From the NCBI GenBank assembly GCA_012064385.1, contig QRDG01000827.1, positions 1-64,000 on the forward strand: DNA of 64,000 nt, read 5' to 3'. Of the stretch, positions 10,930 through 22,662 are shown piece by piece (position 1 is the stretch's first letter; every line of letters starts with the position of its first letter). Below the pieces are notes generated by a model that was not told the DNA's origin, did not search any database, and saw only the letters and a list, made by a program, of their open reading frames with translations. The translations under genes and the position numbers were made by a program. Origin of the DNA: Puccinellia tenuiflora. Taxonomy: Eukaryota > Streptophyta > Magnoliopsida > Poales > Poaceae.

Positions 10930-11076
10930 GTAGGCCCCGAGTTTTCGGGTGACTCATAGAGTCATGTGGAAGGTCTTGATTTGTTGAAGACGTTGTCTTC
11001 TTGGGACACGGAGTCCGTGCCGGGTTGTTTGCCGGCTTGTCGATGTCGATGATGTCACGGCACCCGGCACTGCATT

Positions 11077-11222
11077 TGCCGAGTTGTCGATGTAGACTTT
11101 GCCAAGTCGTTGATGTAGATGATTACCGAGTTATTGGCGTAGATGTTGCCGAGTTGTTGGCGTAGATATTGCTGAGTCGTCGATGTAGACGTTCCCGGAT
11201 TGTTGGCGTAGATGTTGCCGGG
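11077..11222 (+). repeat. Degenerate 23-bp tandem array, about six units
   Basis: Units resemble TTGCCGAGTTGTTGGCGTAG. They lie in the non-coding interior of the three-LTR element. Confidence 0.75.
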
Positions 11223-11940
11223 TTCTACCGCCGGCTCATTTTGAAGCGAGTCGGAATTTTCTCCAAGTCCTTTTGACGAGTTGTGTGTAGATGTTGCTGA
11301 CTTCTCCTGTCGGCTTGTTTACACTGGTATATGTGTAGCCCCCAAGCGTCGAGTTGTTAACTTGTGACGGCTTAGAGCTTGTACTGATAACTCATAATTT
11401 TAAGATGACGTAGCCCCCGAGTGCCGGGTCTTTTGCCTATGACGACTCGGGACTCCTTGATGTATAACTCATGTCCTTAAGCTTTGAACGATGCAGCCCC
11501 TAAGCGTCGGGTTGTTAACCTGCGACAACTTGGAGATAATTTTTTTTTGAATTTGATTGTTGATTTAAGCTGATTTGGTTCTTATAACCCTTCTAAATTT
11601 ATACTGATGAATAAGTAGGCCCCACATGGCTTTTCTAACAGCTTGTGCTGACAAGATCGCAATCTCCTAAGTCCTTTAGGCCTCATATGAGTTCGAAACA
11701 AGTCATGTCTGTAGATTGTCCATATTGTGCGGGTTGCATCTAACTTACCAGCTAAAATCAGGAACAAGTTGGCTTCTTTGCCAAGTCCATGAGTCTGAAG
11801 CTTGAATTTTTCTGAAATACAAGCCCCCAAGGACCTAATGATCAAAGTTAATAAAGGCGCACTTGCTGGGTGTCTCGACAAAACTCTTACTGTAGAGAAG
11901 CCGGCTTTATCCCTTTGGTCATAATGAATATGTTATAATG

Positions 11941-12020
11941 TTGCAGAGCTCTCTGGGCTTGTTGGTATTGCAGAGCTCTCTGGGCTCGTTTGTATTGCAG
12001 AGCTCTCGGGGCTCGTTTTT
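11941..12020 (+). repeat. 27-bp tandem array, three units
   Basis: Units resemble TTGCAGAGCTCTCTGGGCTC and start at 11941, 11968 and 11995. Confidence 0.85.
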
Positions 12021-12024
12021 AGAT

Positions 12025-12240
12025 AAATCCAATGCAAACTATAAAGAGCTCGACTTTGAAAAATCTGTTGCGAGCAATAGATAGCTCGACTTTTAAAAAT
12101 CCGGTGCAAGCAATAGATAGCTCGACTTTGAAAAAATCCGGTGCAAGCAATAAATAGTTCGACTTTGAGAAATCCGTTGCAAGCAAAGGATAACCCGACT
12201 TTAAATAAATCTGGTGCGAGCTATTTGAGAGCTCGACTTT
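12025..12240 (+). repeat. About 36-bp tandem array, six units
   Basis: Units pair AATCCGGTGCAAGCAATAGA with AGCTCGACTTT. The CGAC core recurs at intervals of 36 to 38 bp from 12051 to 12234. Confidence 0.85.
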
Positions 12241-13217
12241 TTTAGAAATCTATGGTGGGTTTTTTAAAGAACCCAATTTTGAGATTTAGCTATATTAAGC
12301 CTCCAAGGATCGATTTGATATGTCACCTAGAATTTTCTTAGATAATAACGGTACTCAACTTACATTAGCCCCCTTGCATTATTTAAAACTTACTTTGTAA
12401 TCTTCTGAATTATCTCTATAATTTCTTTATATGTAGCTCTCGGAATTAACTCGGAATTAATTTAAAGAGGGCTGACTTCATATAATTTAACTGAATGAAT
12501 ATAATATGAAATTTAAATAAAAAGTCGACTTAGCTTGTTTTTGCTCCTGTGTTGATGACGCTTGTGAGTCGGCTAACCATCGGTCGAGTCGTCCAAGCCG
12601 GTATAGCGGAGAGGCGATGCAGCCGAGTCGGTCGCTGGAGTCGGAAGATGTTGTGGTCGCCGATGGTAGGCTGACTCAGATGGCGTACGTGCTCCAATTA
12701 GAGAACGTGCTTGTGTAGGCTAGCTATCAACCAGTACTTTGATGGAGTTTTTTTTTTCTTGATGCCTCACGAGTCCACAACTTCAATTGGCCTTCTTGTT
12801 TTCCTTGATCGGCGTGAAGTAGCATAAGCAAACAGCCGTACGTGAACTAGTATATCCGAGTAGTACACTGTGAGGCATCCTATTCTGTACTTGACTCGAA
12901 CTAATTTCTTCTTCGATCCGTCCGTGATCGTCCTGACCAGCTCAACGCACGGCCTCCCATGCTAAGCCGAGTCCAATTCCAGTACGGCTTCCGCGTCGTT
13001 GCTTCCGCTTTTTTCTCCCGATCACGTCGTGTCATGAAACACGCCGGAAAATCTTGAGCTTGAAAACACGATATGTGGTACACGCAGGGCAGTGTTGATG
13101 ACGATCCCCGCGTCCGTGTGGATAAAGATCTTAACGATCGATGTTGTGATGAACTCCTCGTTGTCGTCATCGTTGATGAAGATTGGACCCATCGAATTGT
13201 GAATCCACGTGTACTTA

Positions 13218-13235
13218 GCCCCACGGTGGACGCCA
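13218..13235 (-). other. PBS-like leader after the 5' LTR
   Basis: The minus strand gives TGGCGTCCACCGTGGGGC directly after the LTR end. The same conserved stretch follows the 5' LTR in many grass Gypsy elements and starts with the TGG expected to pair with a tRNA 3' CCA. I cannot assign the tRNA. Confidence 0.55.
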
Positions 13236-13236
13236 A

Positions 13237-13672
13237 TGTCGATGATTTAGATCAATGGTAAAGATACGGGACTATGTACGCGCGGGCATCATCGATGTGG
13301 GTTACTAGACGAACGACACGAGAGACAAGATTTATACAGCTTCGACACTCGGAAAACATCATCCAGTAATATCCCTACGTGCTGTTTGTGGCTAGGTTGT
13401 ATTCCTCGTGGTGGAAGTCGCCGTATTGTGGGACGACTCCTCTGTTGGACTTGTCTAATCTATCGGACTCTGTCCCGTCTGTCTTGGTCCTCTTCTCTTG
13501 GTACGCCTTGCCCCTCCTTATAAAGGTGGAGGAGGCCGGCTTACATGTCGAGTCCTATTTAGATACAAACTATTTTTTTATTACAAGTTGGCAAGGTGAG
13601 TCCTTGTCCTAATCTGACTGTGGAGTCGGCCTGCTGGGCCACCCCTGATGGGCCACGTTAATCCTCCTTGCG
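13237..13672 (-). repeat. Inner 5' LTR copy, missing its first ~30 bp
   Basis: It matches 10468-10929 but breaks off at CCTCCTTGCG (plus strand), where the next LTR copy follows directly. Confidence 0.8.
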
Positions 13673-13678
13673 TGGGCA

Positions 13679-14142
13679 TCGTCGATGATATAAACCGACG
13701 GTGAAGAAACGGGACTATATACGCGCGGGTATCGTCGATGTGGGTTAGTAGACGAACGACATAGGAGACAAGATTTATACAGCTTCGGGACCCGGAAAAC
13801 ATCATCCGGTAATATCCCTACGTACTGTTTGTGGCTAGGTCTTTATTCCTCTTGATGGAAGTCGCCGTATTGTGGGACGACTCCTCTGTTGGACTTGTCT
13901 AATCTATCGGGCTCTGTCCCGTCTGTCTTGGTCCTTCTCTCTTGGTGCGCCTTGCCCCTCCTTATAAAGGTGGAGGAGGTCGGCTTACATGTCGAGTCCT
14001 AATTGGATACGAATTATTCTACTATTACAAGTTGGCAAGGTGAGTCCTTATCCTAATTTGACTGTGGAGTCGGCCTGCTGGGCCACCCCTGATGGGTCAC
14101 GTTAATCCTCTTTGCGGGTACCCGTGTCCCATATCCACGACA
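13679..14142 (-). repeat. Outer 5' LTR copy in tandem
   Basis: A complete third LTR copy directly abutting the inner one. Its outer boundary ATATCCACGACA at 14142 is intact. Confidence 0.8.
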
Positions 14143-14147
14143 GACAT

Positions 14148-14935
14148 CCCCACGCCTCGCTGCCGCTCGCCCCCGTCTCCGGCCTTGTCTCCAATCGACT
14201 GGAATTTGGTGAGATTCCAGTTAAATAATCCATGATATAGCAAATATGTTATTTTTAGTGAATTCTATTTTTTGTGTTTGTGAATTTATGGCAGTGTTTA
14301 TCAATTTTCAAAATTTATGCTCCATTTCACCCTAAGGTTGCAATATGGCGTTAGATATGTAGGTGTTTACCAATAGTATTTATAGAAAGCTCCGCGGTAA
14401 TGCGTCACTCTTTCGAATGTAGTTTGTACAAAATCATGACACCTCTAGATTCTTCCAATTCTCAATTAATCTACTAGAGGGATGTGCCCCAGCAAAATAT
14501 CATACGGTGTCAGTAGTATAGCATCGGGCCCTACAAAGACGGAGAAGCCAACAACTTTACGCATGCAGAGAATCTTTTTCAGATCCGAAATTTCAAAATT
14601 AATTATCTCTTTAACTGTTAATCGAATTGACGATCTGCTTTCACCATTGGCTCCGTCTCGATGAGTACTTTAAAACAAAATCACGTCTTAATATTTTGAC
14701 AAAAAAATCCGTCGTTAATTCCCAGGTTATTATACTATAGTTGTCGTGTTACCAGTTAACAGTTACCATCCAAATAACACACAGTCACCAGATAATTTTT
14801 ACATTTTTTCTCGTATCAATGTTCTATATGTTCAGAGAATGAGTATTCGATCCACACGAACTACGAAAAAGATCACATTAACATCAGAGAAGGCTTATCT
14901 TGGTGAGTAGCAAAGTTCAAAAAATTCAGTAACCA
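14148..14935. other. GC-rich lead then AT-rich unrecognised sequence
   Basis: 14148-14213 is GC-rich and continues 10418-10467, which lies across the three-LTR insertion. The remainder is AT-rich without a recognisable frame. Confidence 0.4.
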
Positions 14936-14938
14936 CTA

Positions 14939-15211
14939 GACTAGTCACAATAGGGAGTATCATATAGTAGTATCATGTATATGATAATACTCTATGTTAT
15001 CACCTGCACAATGGATAGTAACATATGCGTGGTATCATATAATACTACATTTATTAGGTTGTAGACTCATCTTCCATTGAAATCCGTTATGTTACGGTAT
15101 CTACCTATGATACCACTACCAGCTCTCTCTTCATTAACTGCAGTGACACGTCAGCTTTTTGCCAACATGACATGCATGATACCACCTATGATACTCCCAT
15201 TGTGACTAGTC
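14939..15211. mobile_element. Tourist-like MITE
   Basis: The ends are GACTAGTCACAATAGGGAGT on the left and the inverse of GACTAGTCACAATGGGAGTA on the right, giving about 26-bp inverted repeats on a 273-bp AT-rich element. CTA (14936-14938) and TTA (15212-15214) flank it, consistent with an aged 3-bp TTA-type duplication of PIF/Harbinger elements. There is no coding capacity. A Mutator-type MITE is the alternative; no 9-bp duplication is visible. Confidence 0.7.
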
Positions 15212-15379
15212 TTAAGAAAGGTTAAGTGAGACCACTGGGGCGCTCTCTCAGCCTATCCACGATAGATTCGTGGTGCTGTTGGGATGGGTGCTGGTTTTGC
15301 TTGGCTGTACTGCTCATGGATTTGTACTTTCACCGGTTTGTACGGCATAAAATTGTACTACACACCTTTTCCTCGTCGG

Positions 15380-17520
15380 TAGTCTCACACGCACACGCCA
15401 CCTCCACCCACCCAAAATCTCATGCGCCGCCGCTACCCCTTCCTACCTCCCGCCTCTACACAACAGGCGGCGGCGGCAGCTGGAATCCTTCGTCACATGT
15501 CGACGGAAGAAGGCTCGAAGGACATGGCAGCCAACGAGAAAGAGGCGGATGGACCAGGATGGGAAAGCAGAGCCGAGTCGGCCTGAAAAGTGGGGAGCGC
15601 CGGTGGTTCAGGTTTGTTTCGAGAAGCTATGCATCGGGAGTGATAATGAGGGTCAAAGGGTTTCGTCGGCTGGTCGCCCTGCGGAAACGGCCGCCCAAAC
15701 TGCTTCGTAGCCTCGCAGACCTGCGTGCGGGGATTTTCTAAAGCAATTTATATATAGGGGCGCTGCCGCGCTGGACTTTGGCGGCGCGCCGGCGTACGGC
15801 GGCCATGGAGGATCTGGCAGCACGGCGGCGGCGGCCTCCTCCTCTACGCTGACCCGGACTCGGCGGCGTGTCATCCTCATTTTCTTCAATCTGCTAATTT
15901 AGGGGACCGTGGGATCGAGCTCCTCTACCTCGCATATCCTTTCACATGTAGGGTTTGAGTTGGAGCTACTGCCTTTTTCTTTTCTTCTTCCTCTCTGCGC
16001 TGAAGAATCCACTTCTTCTGAAGGAGCAACAAACCATGGAGGATTTAGGGCTCCCTGGGCATGGAGCAGCAAGCCATGTCGAATTAAAATGGACTTTGGG
16101 AAAGTGGTCTGCATCAGGTGAATTAACAACACTTGTACAAATCAAAACATGCATGTTGATCTCTCTAGAAATTTTGTCTGAATTATTAGATGTATTTGTT
16201 TGGATTTCTTGGATTTAAAAAAAATGGTGAATCGAACATATATTGTTCAGAATTATGTTTTTCTTTTCTTATCTGAGCAAATCATTTCTATGCCTTACTA
16301 ATGTGTTAGGTAATCGTCCTACAATTAAATGACCAGCAACTTAGTGTTGGGTGGCATGCAGGTGATAGCTGCAGCAAATGGCATGGACAATCTTGATCTT
16401 GTTTTACTATGTTCCGGATGGCCGGAAAAGAGTGCGTTTCTATTTCACATCAAACTATAATTTGATCTGGCTTTACATTTGTTTTCTCATGATGTTGTGC
16501 TCTTCAATTTTATAGAAAATGCTCTGGTGGACACATCTTAGTATTGTGTTGTGTAACCATCTTTATATTGCAGATGGATGGTACCTCATTGGGTAGCTCG
16601 AGTGTATCCAGAAAAGGCACCTTGAGTGAGTAAGTACTTTCCGGTTACATACGAGTGTTGTGGGGCTGGCTTCATTTCATAGTTGGCTGTTAATAATATC
16701 TCATGCCTGTTACCATGTTTTTATTCAGTTTGCGCGTATATATGACTCCTTCGCCAGGTTACAAGCTTCCTGGCATCGATTGAGTTGATTCCACATACTT
16801 GGTCTATAAGGAAGATTGCTCCAAGATTGAGTGCACCTGTAATCATTGATTCAGTTTCCTTGTGCTCATTTGAGATTAAAGTACACCTTCCTGATGATCA
16901 GATTGTCACTGGGTGGATACAGAATCCTGATATATATTTTGATCTTTTGGTCGCCAACATCTCGAAAGTGTCTTGGTTTGATGCTGATGCACATGCAAGT
17001 TTTGATCCTGACATGCAGTTTGAGCCTTATAGGAAGGTAGCAGTTGTATGGCGGCATGGCGTTGTTTCAGTTCAGGATCATTAAAGTACAGAAGTGGAGT
17101 AGATCTTTCCTCTCCAAGTGCTCCATTCTATGAGCCAATGTTAAGCAACTTAATTAATTGTCTTATGCTGATAAAAAAAATTCTTAGTAATTATGGAGGT
17201 AGTGCCAAGAACGATTGTATGTGCTCACTTGGAATTGTAGCATTGTTTTGAATATGTATCATGGGTACTGTGTCTCCCATTACCTTCTTTGCATCTAGTT
17301 GCAACAAAATAAATGTATATCTGCTAGGACTTTCTACCATGCTCCCGTTTTTTTTTTTGTGTGTGTGTAGATTTTACTCAGTTAAAATTATTAATCATGG
17401 TCCTGGATTTCCTTCCTTTTTGTTTCTTGTGTATAGGTGACATATGTTGAATTCAATAAGGCCAAAGAGAAGTTCATGTTAAAAAAAGGTGTATCATATG
17501 GGCTCTACATGTGATTGTTT
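15380..17520 (+). other. Gene-like region with possible exons, product unknown
   Basis: 15380-15880 is GC-rich with CCGCC-type repeats, like a grass gene start. A candidate exon at 16035-16117 (MEDLGLPG...WSASG) ends at a GTGAAT donor. A second open stretch, 16785-17036, encodes about 84 residues including IIDSVSLCSFEIKVHLPDDQ and YFDLLVANISKVSWFDADAH and ends at AGGAAG followed by GTAGCA. I do not recognise the product, and no continuous model joins the pieces. It may be a decayed gene or exons captured by a transposon. Plastid or mitochondrial insertion seems unlikely from the composition. Confidence 0.35.
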
Positions 17521-18263
17521 GTCCCCACTGGCGCCTCCAATTTACTCTTGGCCGCAGTTTAATGTGATACCAGAGGACTGGGTTGTGTTATTCTCTCTAC
17601 ATATATATATTCCTATTTTACATATAGTAGCCTGAAAATAATCTGATGTAGGCTGCAATGATCGGTGCATGCCATTGTTATTACCTATGTCTTTGATACA
17701 ATATTCGACGTGATTTCATTTGTTACTACACAAATATTGTAACTTTGATTTACGAATAATATTGCAAGAGACTTACATTTCTTATTTTTGGACTTCAAAG
17801 ATTTCCATCGGATCGTGCATTGAGAAACACACATAACAATTATATGAGTTAAGTTATATGCTTGTGTTATTATTAGCTAGAACTTATAAAGTGAAATGTA
17901 GTGGTTAAAATGGGCAGAAAGAGTTTTTGTTTGGGCAGAAAAGACCAATGAGGTGCAGCAAGGAGGCTCAGTATTGGGCGCTGAATTGAATCACAGAGCA
18001 CCGGCGAGGAGGCGTCCAGCCTCTAGTTTGATATTAACTTGGTGACCAACATGACTATACCTGGTGACCAAGTGACTATAATCTGACAACTAAGATCGGA
18101 TTTTTTTTAATCAAAACATATGAACATGGGATCTGCTTTCGAAGATCTCGACGCAACAAAGCTAACCATGAAAACATATTTGGATTTTGACTTACCATTT
18201 AAGAGATAAATAATTTTAAAAATTGAAAGCTAAAGAGAATCTACGTAGCTGCATGCATACACT
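17521..18263. other. AT-rich sequence, nothing recognised
   Basis: No frame or repeat of note was found. It lies between the gene-like region and a possible small Helitron. Confidence 0.4.
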
Positions 18264-18618
18264 TCTTATAAAGTAAAACCCCCACTAAGTTTATTTATAA
18301 TTTTTCTATATCTACATGCAAGTTATCCACATCATCCATTCTTTTAGCCAATCAATTATCCATGTCATCTCCACTAACTTTTTAATTAATATCTACATGC
18401 AAACTCCACACCATCCATCTTTTTAATTATTTAATTATCAATCCTAATTATTTTTAATACACATATTTCATGTCGAATATATTAGTATCTAGACTATAGA
18501 AAATTGAATTCTGCATATTTCTTTAGACAACTTAATTTAGCATATTTTTATATTCTTTTATTTATGCAATATAGTTTCTAAAAGGATTCTCGCTGCAACG
18601 CGCGGGGTATACTTCTAG
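18264..18618 (+). mobile_element. Possible short non-autonomous Helitron
   Basis: The 3' side has TGCAACGCGCGGGG followed 12 bases later by CTAG (18615-18618) and then T, like the 3' ends of grass Helitrons. A TC start at 18264 (TCTTATAAAG) gives a 355-bp AT-rich unit. The base before the start is T rather than the expected A, so the left boundary is doubtful. Confidence 0.35.
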
Positions 18619-18659
18619 TCTATATATACATTCCGATTCATCGATAATTCATATGAATT

Positions 18660-18773
18660 GAAGGAAGTACTTATTATTTTTTAATTGATTCTTAAGAATT
18701 AGTTTGCGTTGTCGAAGAAGGAAGTACTTATTATTTTCTAAATTGATTCTTAAGAATTATTTTGTGTTGTCAA
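18660..18773 (+). repeat. 57-bp tandem duplication
   Basis: GAAGGAAGTACTTATTATTT begins at 18660 and again at 18717. The copies differ at a few positions. Confidence 0.9.
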
Positions 18774-18871
18774 AGTAAAAAAAAACAGCGATTGTGGTGG
18801 TTTGAACAATTGACCTAACGTCATGTAGAAGGGAGCGCGGCCAACGAACCACCGTCATAATATTGCATCAT

Positions 18872-19025
18872 GCTTGTGTTTTATTATTAGCTTTCTCAAG
18901 AGCAGTTCTTAAATTAAAAATAATCGAAATAGGGAGACGTGGGAGTCACTTGCATTTTATTGTTAGCTTTCTCAAGAGCAGTTCTTAAATTAAAAATAAT
19001 CGTAAAAAAGGGAGATGTGGGAGTC
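18872..19025 (+). repeat. 76-bp tandem duplication
   Basis: AGCTTTCTCAAGAGCAGTTC with AAATTAAAAATAATCG recurs 76 bp downstream, and both copies end in GGGAGTC. Confidence 0.9.
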
Positions 19026-19160
19026 AAACCTGAGACCTAGCACAATAGAAGGGAGTGCGCGACCAGCTGCTCTGTTAGGAAGCTTTGTCAATATTAGGTT
19101 ACTATAAATAATATTGTAGTCGAGACAGTGGCTCCGAGAAATGTCATTGCGGCTGGCATC

Positions 19161-20096
19161 TGTTGAATATATAAGCAATTTAGCATATGATTTAATCCAT
19201 GAAAATAGGAAACAATTCATGACTGGAACGAATATTAAACTAAACATGTGATCTACTAATACAGTAGACATAGAGATCAAATCTACAGACATTACTACGA
19301 ATAGAAACTGTAATGAGATCTGAAACATAAAGGACAAAAACACGTACATCGCAGCGGGTGTGGAACCGCTGCCATCCCCATTGTCGCCCATGTTGTCGAT
19401 GAAGAGGTTGCCGATGTCGGGGAAGAAGTCGTCGTTGGAGAAGTAATCGCTGCTAGTAGTCGCGCGAGTGCGCTCCCAAAAACCTGATCGCCCCTCTCCC
19501 ATACAGGATCACGAGAGGCGGGGTTCCGGAGGCCTACTGTCCCGCCTAGCGGTGTACGCCGGAAGACGGGATGGAGAAGACTTGGAAAACGGCGGCGCAA
19601 AGGTTTGGAACTGGAACGACGAGAGACCATCTATTTTCGCACACGCGGCTAGGGTTAGCTCAGCCTGTATATGTAGTGCGAGTCGGGTAGGACGTGGGCG
19701 CAGCCCCACGTTCGAGTCGGTAATAGCCCCACGATCCAAAAGAATAGGAAACGGCTGAGTGATTAACGCGTCCGTTAATTACTAATTAATTTTCCCGAAC
19801 AGCAAAAAGATAGCCATCGGCTCGGCTCATTCCCGCAATCCGCGGCGCGTCGTGGCGAGGCGAGGCGTGCGGCGGAGGAGGAGCGCGCGTGACATTCTCT
19901 TATTCTCTCTCTTTTCTATGCTTATACAAGTGCTAGTAGAGCTCACCTTATAAGCTGGTGCAACTCTCATCCAGCTAGCAGTATGGGGCTAAACTTTAGT
20001 CCCACCACTTGCATGCATGAATGGGCCATGAGAATTTCAGAATTTATTAGGCTATTGGGCCAATGGCCCACTAGTAAATACTAGTAAATTCCAACA
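19161..20096 (-). repeat. Outer Copia 3' LTR (936 bp)
   Basis: Near copy of the 5' LTR. Directly inside it the minus strand reads CTTTGTGGGGGAT (20097-20107 area), a good polypurine tract for plus-strand priming. Confidence 0.9.
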
Positions 20097-20107
20097 ATCC
20101 CCCACAA

Positions 20108-20653
20108 AGTCTCATTGGCTCATGTCATCATTTAAGTTCTAAAACATTGTTTATATACCGATGCTTAGTGGAGACTGTTAAGTTGAACTTCCACTTAGAA
20201 CATTACGCTACGCTACTTCACAACTTGATAGTGGACTATGCCTTGAACTACAAGTTTTCTACGATACTAGATTCACATAAAATCTAGACCGATACTAGGC
20301 TGCCGCAAGGCTTCCCCGCGGGTGGAGCTTATACGTCATACTCCAAAGCCTTTCATGAGCTTACTAGAGAGAACCCAACTCTCATAGACTGCGACGTTTA
20401 ACAGTCAGACTCATATAGGTGTGTTCCTCAAAAGATGCTCTGTAGGACAACATCTTCACTTATAGAAGTAAGTCAATCGGAACACATTAAGATAAATATC
20501 AACCTGCCATACAGATCAGGAACATGAGAGTATTGCATCTGAGTGGGATAAATAATATTAAGGAATACTCTCCTCCCAGCTGACCAACAGCTTGTCTCCC
20601 ACTTCTACTTCACGGGATCTCCGATCACATAGAGTAGGTTACCTGTGGACAAC
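20108..20653. other. Outer Copia 3' untranslated region
   Basis: Sequence between the pol stop and the 3' LTR. No frame or secondary structure of note was found. Confidence 0.6.
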
Positions 20654-21301
20654 TCACAAAGTGGGTCTCAACCCCATTTCCTTAGATGCATTATCTATCA
20701 CATTACGTGATAGATCCTTTGTGAAGGGATCTGCCAAATTTTTAGATGTTTGGATATAATTCAACGTAATAACTCTGGAGTTCTTTAATTTTCGGACAGA
20801 TTTCAATCTCCTCTTCACATGTCTTGATGACTTCATATTATCCTTCGAACTGTTTATCTTAACAATCACAGTTTGATTATCACAGTTCATAAGAATGGCG
20901 GGTATTGGTTTTTCAACCACAGGTAAGTCCATCAAGAGCTCACGAAGCCACTCTACTTCAACAGTGGCTGTGTCTAGTGCTGTGAGTTCTGCTTCCATAG
21001 TTGACCTGGTTAAAATGGTCTGCTTGCAAGACTTCCAGGAAACAGCGCCACCACCAAGTGTAAAAACATAACCACTGGTGGCTTTAATCTCATCAGCATC
21101 AGATATCCAATTTGAATTACTATAACCTTCCAGTACCCTTGGATAACCGGAATAGTGAATTCCATAGCTCGTAGTGCCTTTTAAATAGCGCATAACCCTC
21201 TCAAACGCATGCGAATGATCATCTCCCGGATTTGAAACAAACCGGCTCAATTTGCTCACGGCAAAAGAGATGTCAGGCCTAGTGGCACTCGCCAAATACA
21301 T
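20654..21301 (-). pseudogene. Outer Copia RNase H domain
   Basis: MYLASATRPDISFAVSKLSR, GYVFTLGGGAVSWKSCKQ, TRSTMEAELTALDTATVEVE and NLADPFTKDL are typical of Copia RNase H, with E in EAEL and D in the following motif as metal ligands. The frame is open to the end of pol, about 550 bp before the 3' LTR. The domain is intact in itself but disconnected from RT by the frameshift near 21325. Confidence 0.88.
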
Positions 21302-21966
21302 AAGCGAGACTGAGAATATCTCAGTTGATCTCTAGCAATCCGTCGATTCTTTCGAAGCAACACACTAGGATCATATGGTGTTGGAGAAGGCTTGCAGTCG
21401 CTGTACCCAAAACGACTCAAGACCTTTTCCACATAGTGAGACTGAAGCAGAGTAATCCCACCATCATCATCTCTCAGTAGCTTAATGTTCAAAATAACAT
21501 CAGCTACTCCTAGATCCTTCATCTCAAAACGATGAGATAAGAAATCTTTAACTTCCATGATTAAATCAAGGTTTGTTCCAAATATCAGTATGTCGTCGAC
21601 ATATAGACAAAGAATAACTCCCTCACCCCCACCATGGCGATAGTACACACACTTGTCACCTTCGTTTACAACAAAGCCAGCAGCAGTCAAAATTCTTTCA
21701 AACTTTTCGTGCCATTTCTTAGGAGCTTGCTTAAGGCCATATAAAGATTTTAGTAACTTGCACACCTTTCCTTCCTGACCGGGTACTACGAAACCATCTG
21801 GTTGATCCATATAAATTTCCTCAGCTAACTCTCCATTAAGGAAAGCCGTCTTAACGTCCATTTGATGAACGAGAAGACCATGTGAGGCAGCCAATGAAAG
21901 TAGCACTCGAATAGTGGTCAACCTGTCCACAGGTGAGTAAGTATCAAAGAAGTCTTCACCTTCTTT
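21302..21966 (-). pseudogene. Outer Copia reverse transcriptase core
   Basis: VHQMDVKTAFLNGELAEEIY, GFVVPGQEGKVCKL, LYGLKQAPKKWHEKF and LCLYVDDILIFGTN are the RVT_2 motifs; YVDD is the catalytic pair of aspartates. The frame loses register near 21325: after QLRYSQ several bases seem to be missing and the reading turns to unrelated residues while RNase H continues in another frame. The enzyme would copy RNA into cDNA; this copy is broken. Confidence 0.9.
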
Positions 21967-22662
21967 CTAGGTATAACCCTTGGCCACAAGCCTTGCCTTG
22001 TACTTTTCAATTGTACCATCGGGTCTAAGCTTTTTCTTAAACACCCACTTACATCCTACAGGTTTGCACCCATAAGGACGATCAGTGATTTCCCAAGTAC
22101 CATTAGCCAAAATGGAATCCATCTCGCAACGGACGGCTTCCTTCCAGTAGTCAGCATCAAGTGATGCATAAGCTTCTGAAATGGTATTGGGTGTGTCATC
22201 CACGAGGTACACAATAAAATCATCACCAAAGGACTTTGCAGTCCTCTGTCTCTTGCTCCTAACAGGAGCTTCATTGTCATCCTCAAGGTGTTCTAGCGAA
22301 ATGGTGGATTCAGGAATTGCAATTAAATCCTGACTCGATGAAAAATGTATCTCCTGATTAGATGAGCCAGACATATCCTTCATAGGAAATATGTTCTCAA
22401 AGAAAGTCGCATCATTCGACTCCATAATTGTACCAACATGCACGTCGGATACCTCAGATTTTATTATCAAAAATCTATAACCAATGCTATGAAAAGCATA
22501 ACCCAGAAGAACACAATCTACGGTTTTTGGTCCAAGCTTTCGCTTCTTGGGAATTGGTATATTGGCTTTAGCCAAACAACCCCAAGTACGTAGGTAAGAG
22601 AGTTTCAATCTTTTACTTTCCCATTCCTCAAACGGAGTCATGGTTTTATTCTTTGTGGGAAC
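21967..22662 (-). pseudogene. Outer Copia integrase C-terminus to RT start
   Basis: TPFEEWESKRLKLSYLRTWG and VDCVLLGYAFHSIGYRF are the conserved integrase C-terminal stretch of Copia polyproteins. A variable linker follows, then YWKEAVRCEMDSI and GCKWVFKKKLRPDGTIEKYK with ARLVAKGYT, the entry into reverse transcriptase (RVT_2). A TAG at 21967-21969 interrupts just after GYT, where CAG is usual. Confidence 0.88.

Larger units (their letters stand above)
10468..14142 (-). mobile_element. Coding-free Gypsy-type element (LARD-like) with three LTRs
   Basis: A 462-bp LTR at 10468-10929 is matched by two adjacent LTRs at 13237-13672 and 13679-14142. Minus orientation is inferred because a conserved leader (TTGGCGTCCACCGTGGGGC) follows the inner LTR and a G-rich tract (ACTCGGGGCCT) precedes the low-coordinate LTR. 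The interior, about 2.3 kb, has no gag or pol and is built partly of tandem repeats. Flanking 5-mers GGCAT (10463-10467) and GACAT (14143-14147) differ at one base and probably are an aged target duplication. Confidence 0.75.

Noticed and set aside
12901..13236. Minus-strand 111-residue frame ending at the LTR of the three-LTR element
   Set aside because: Ser/Thr/Arg-rich with no domain; it lies in the leader next to the PBS-like site and other frames are equally plausible.
18990..19502. 170-residue minus-strand frame with hydrophobic segments
   Set aside because: It reads from the Copia 3' LTR into the flanking DNA; the hydrophobic part corresponds to the proposed intron and LTR end.
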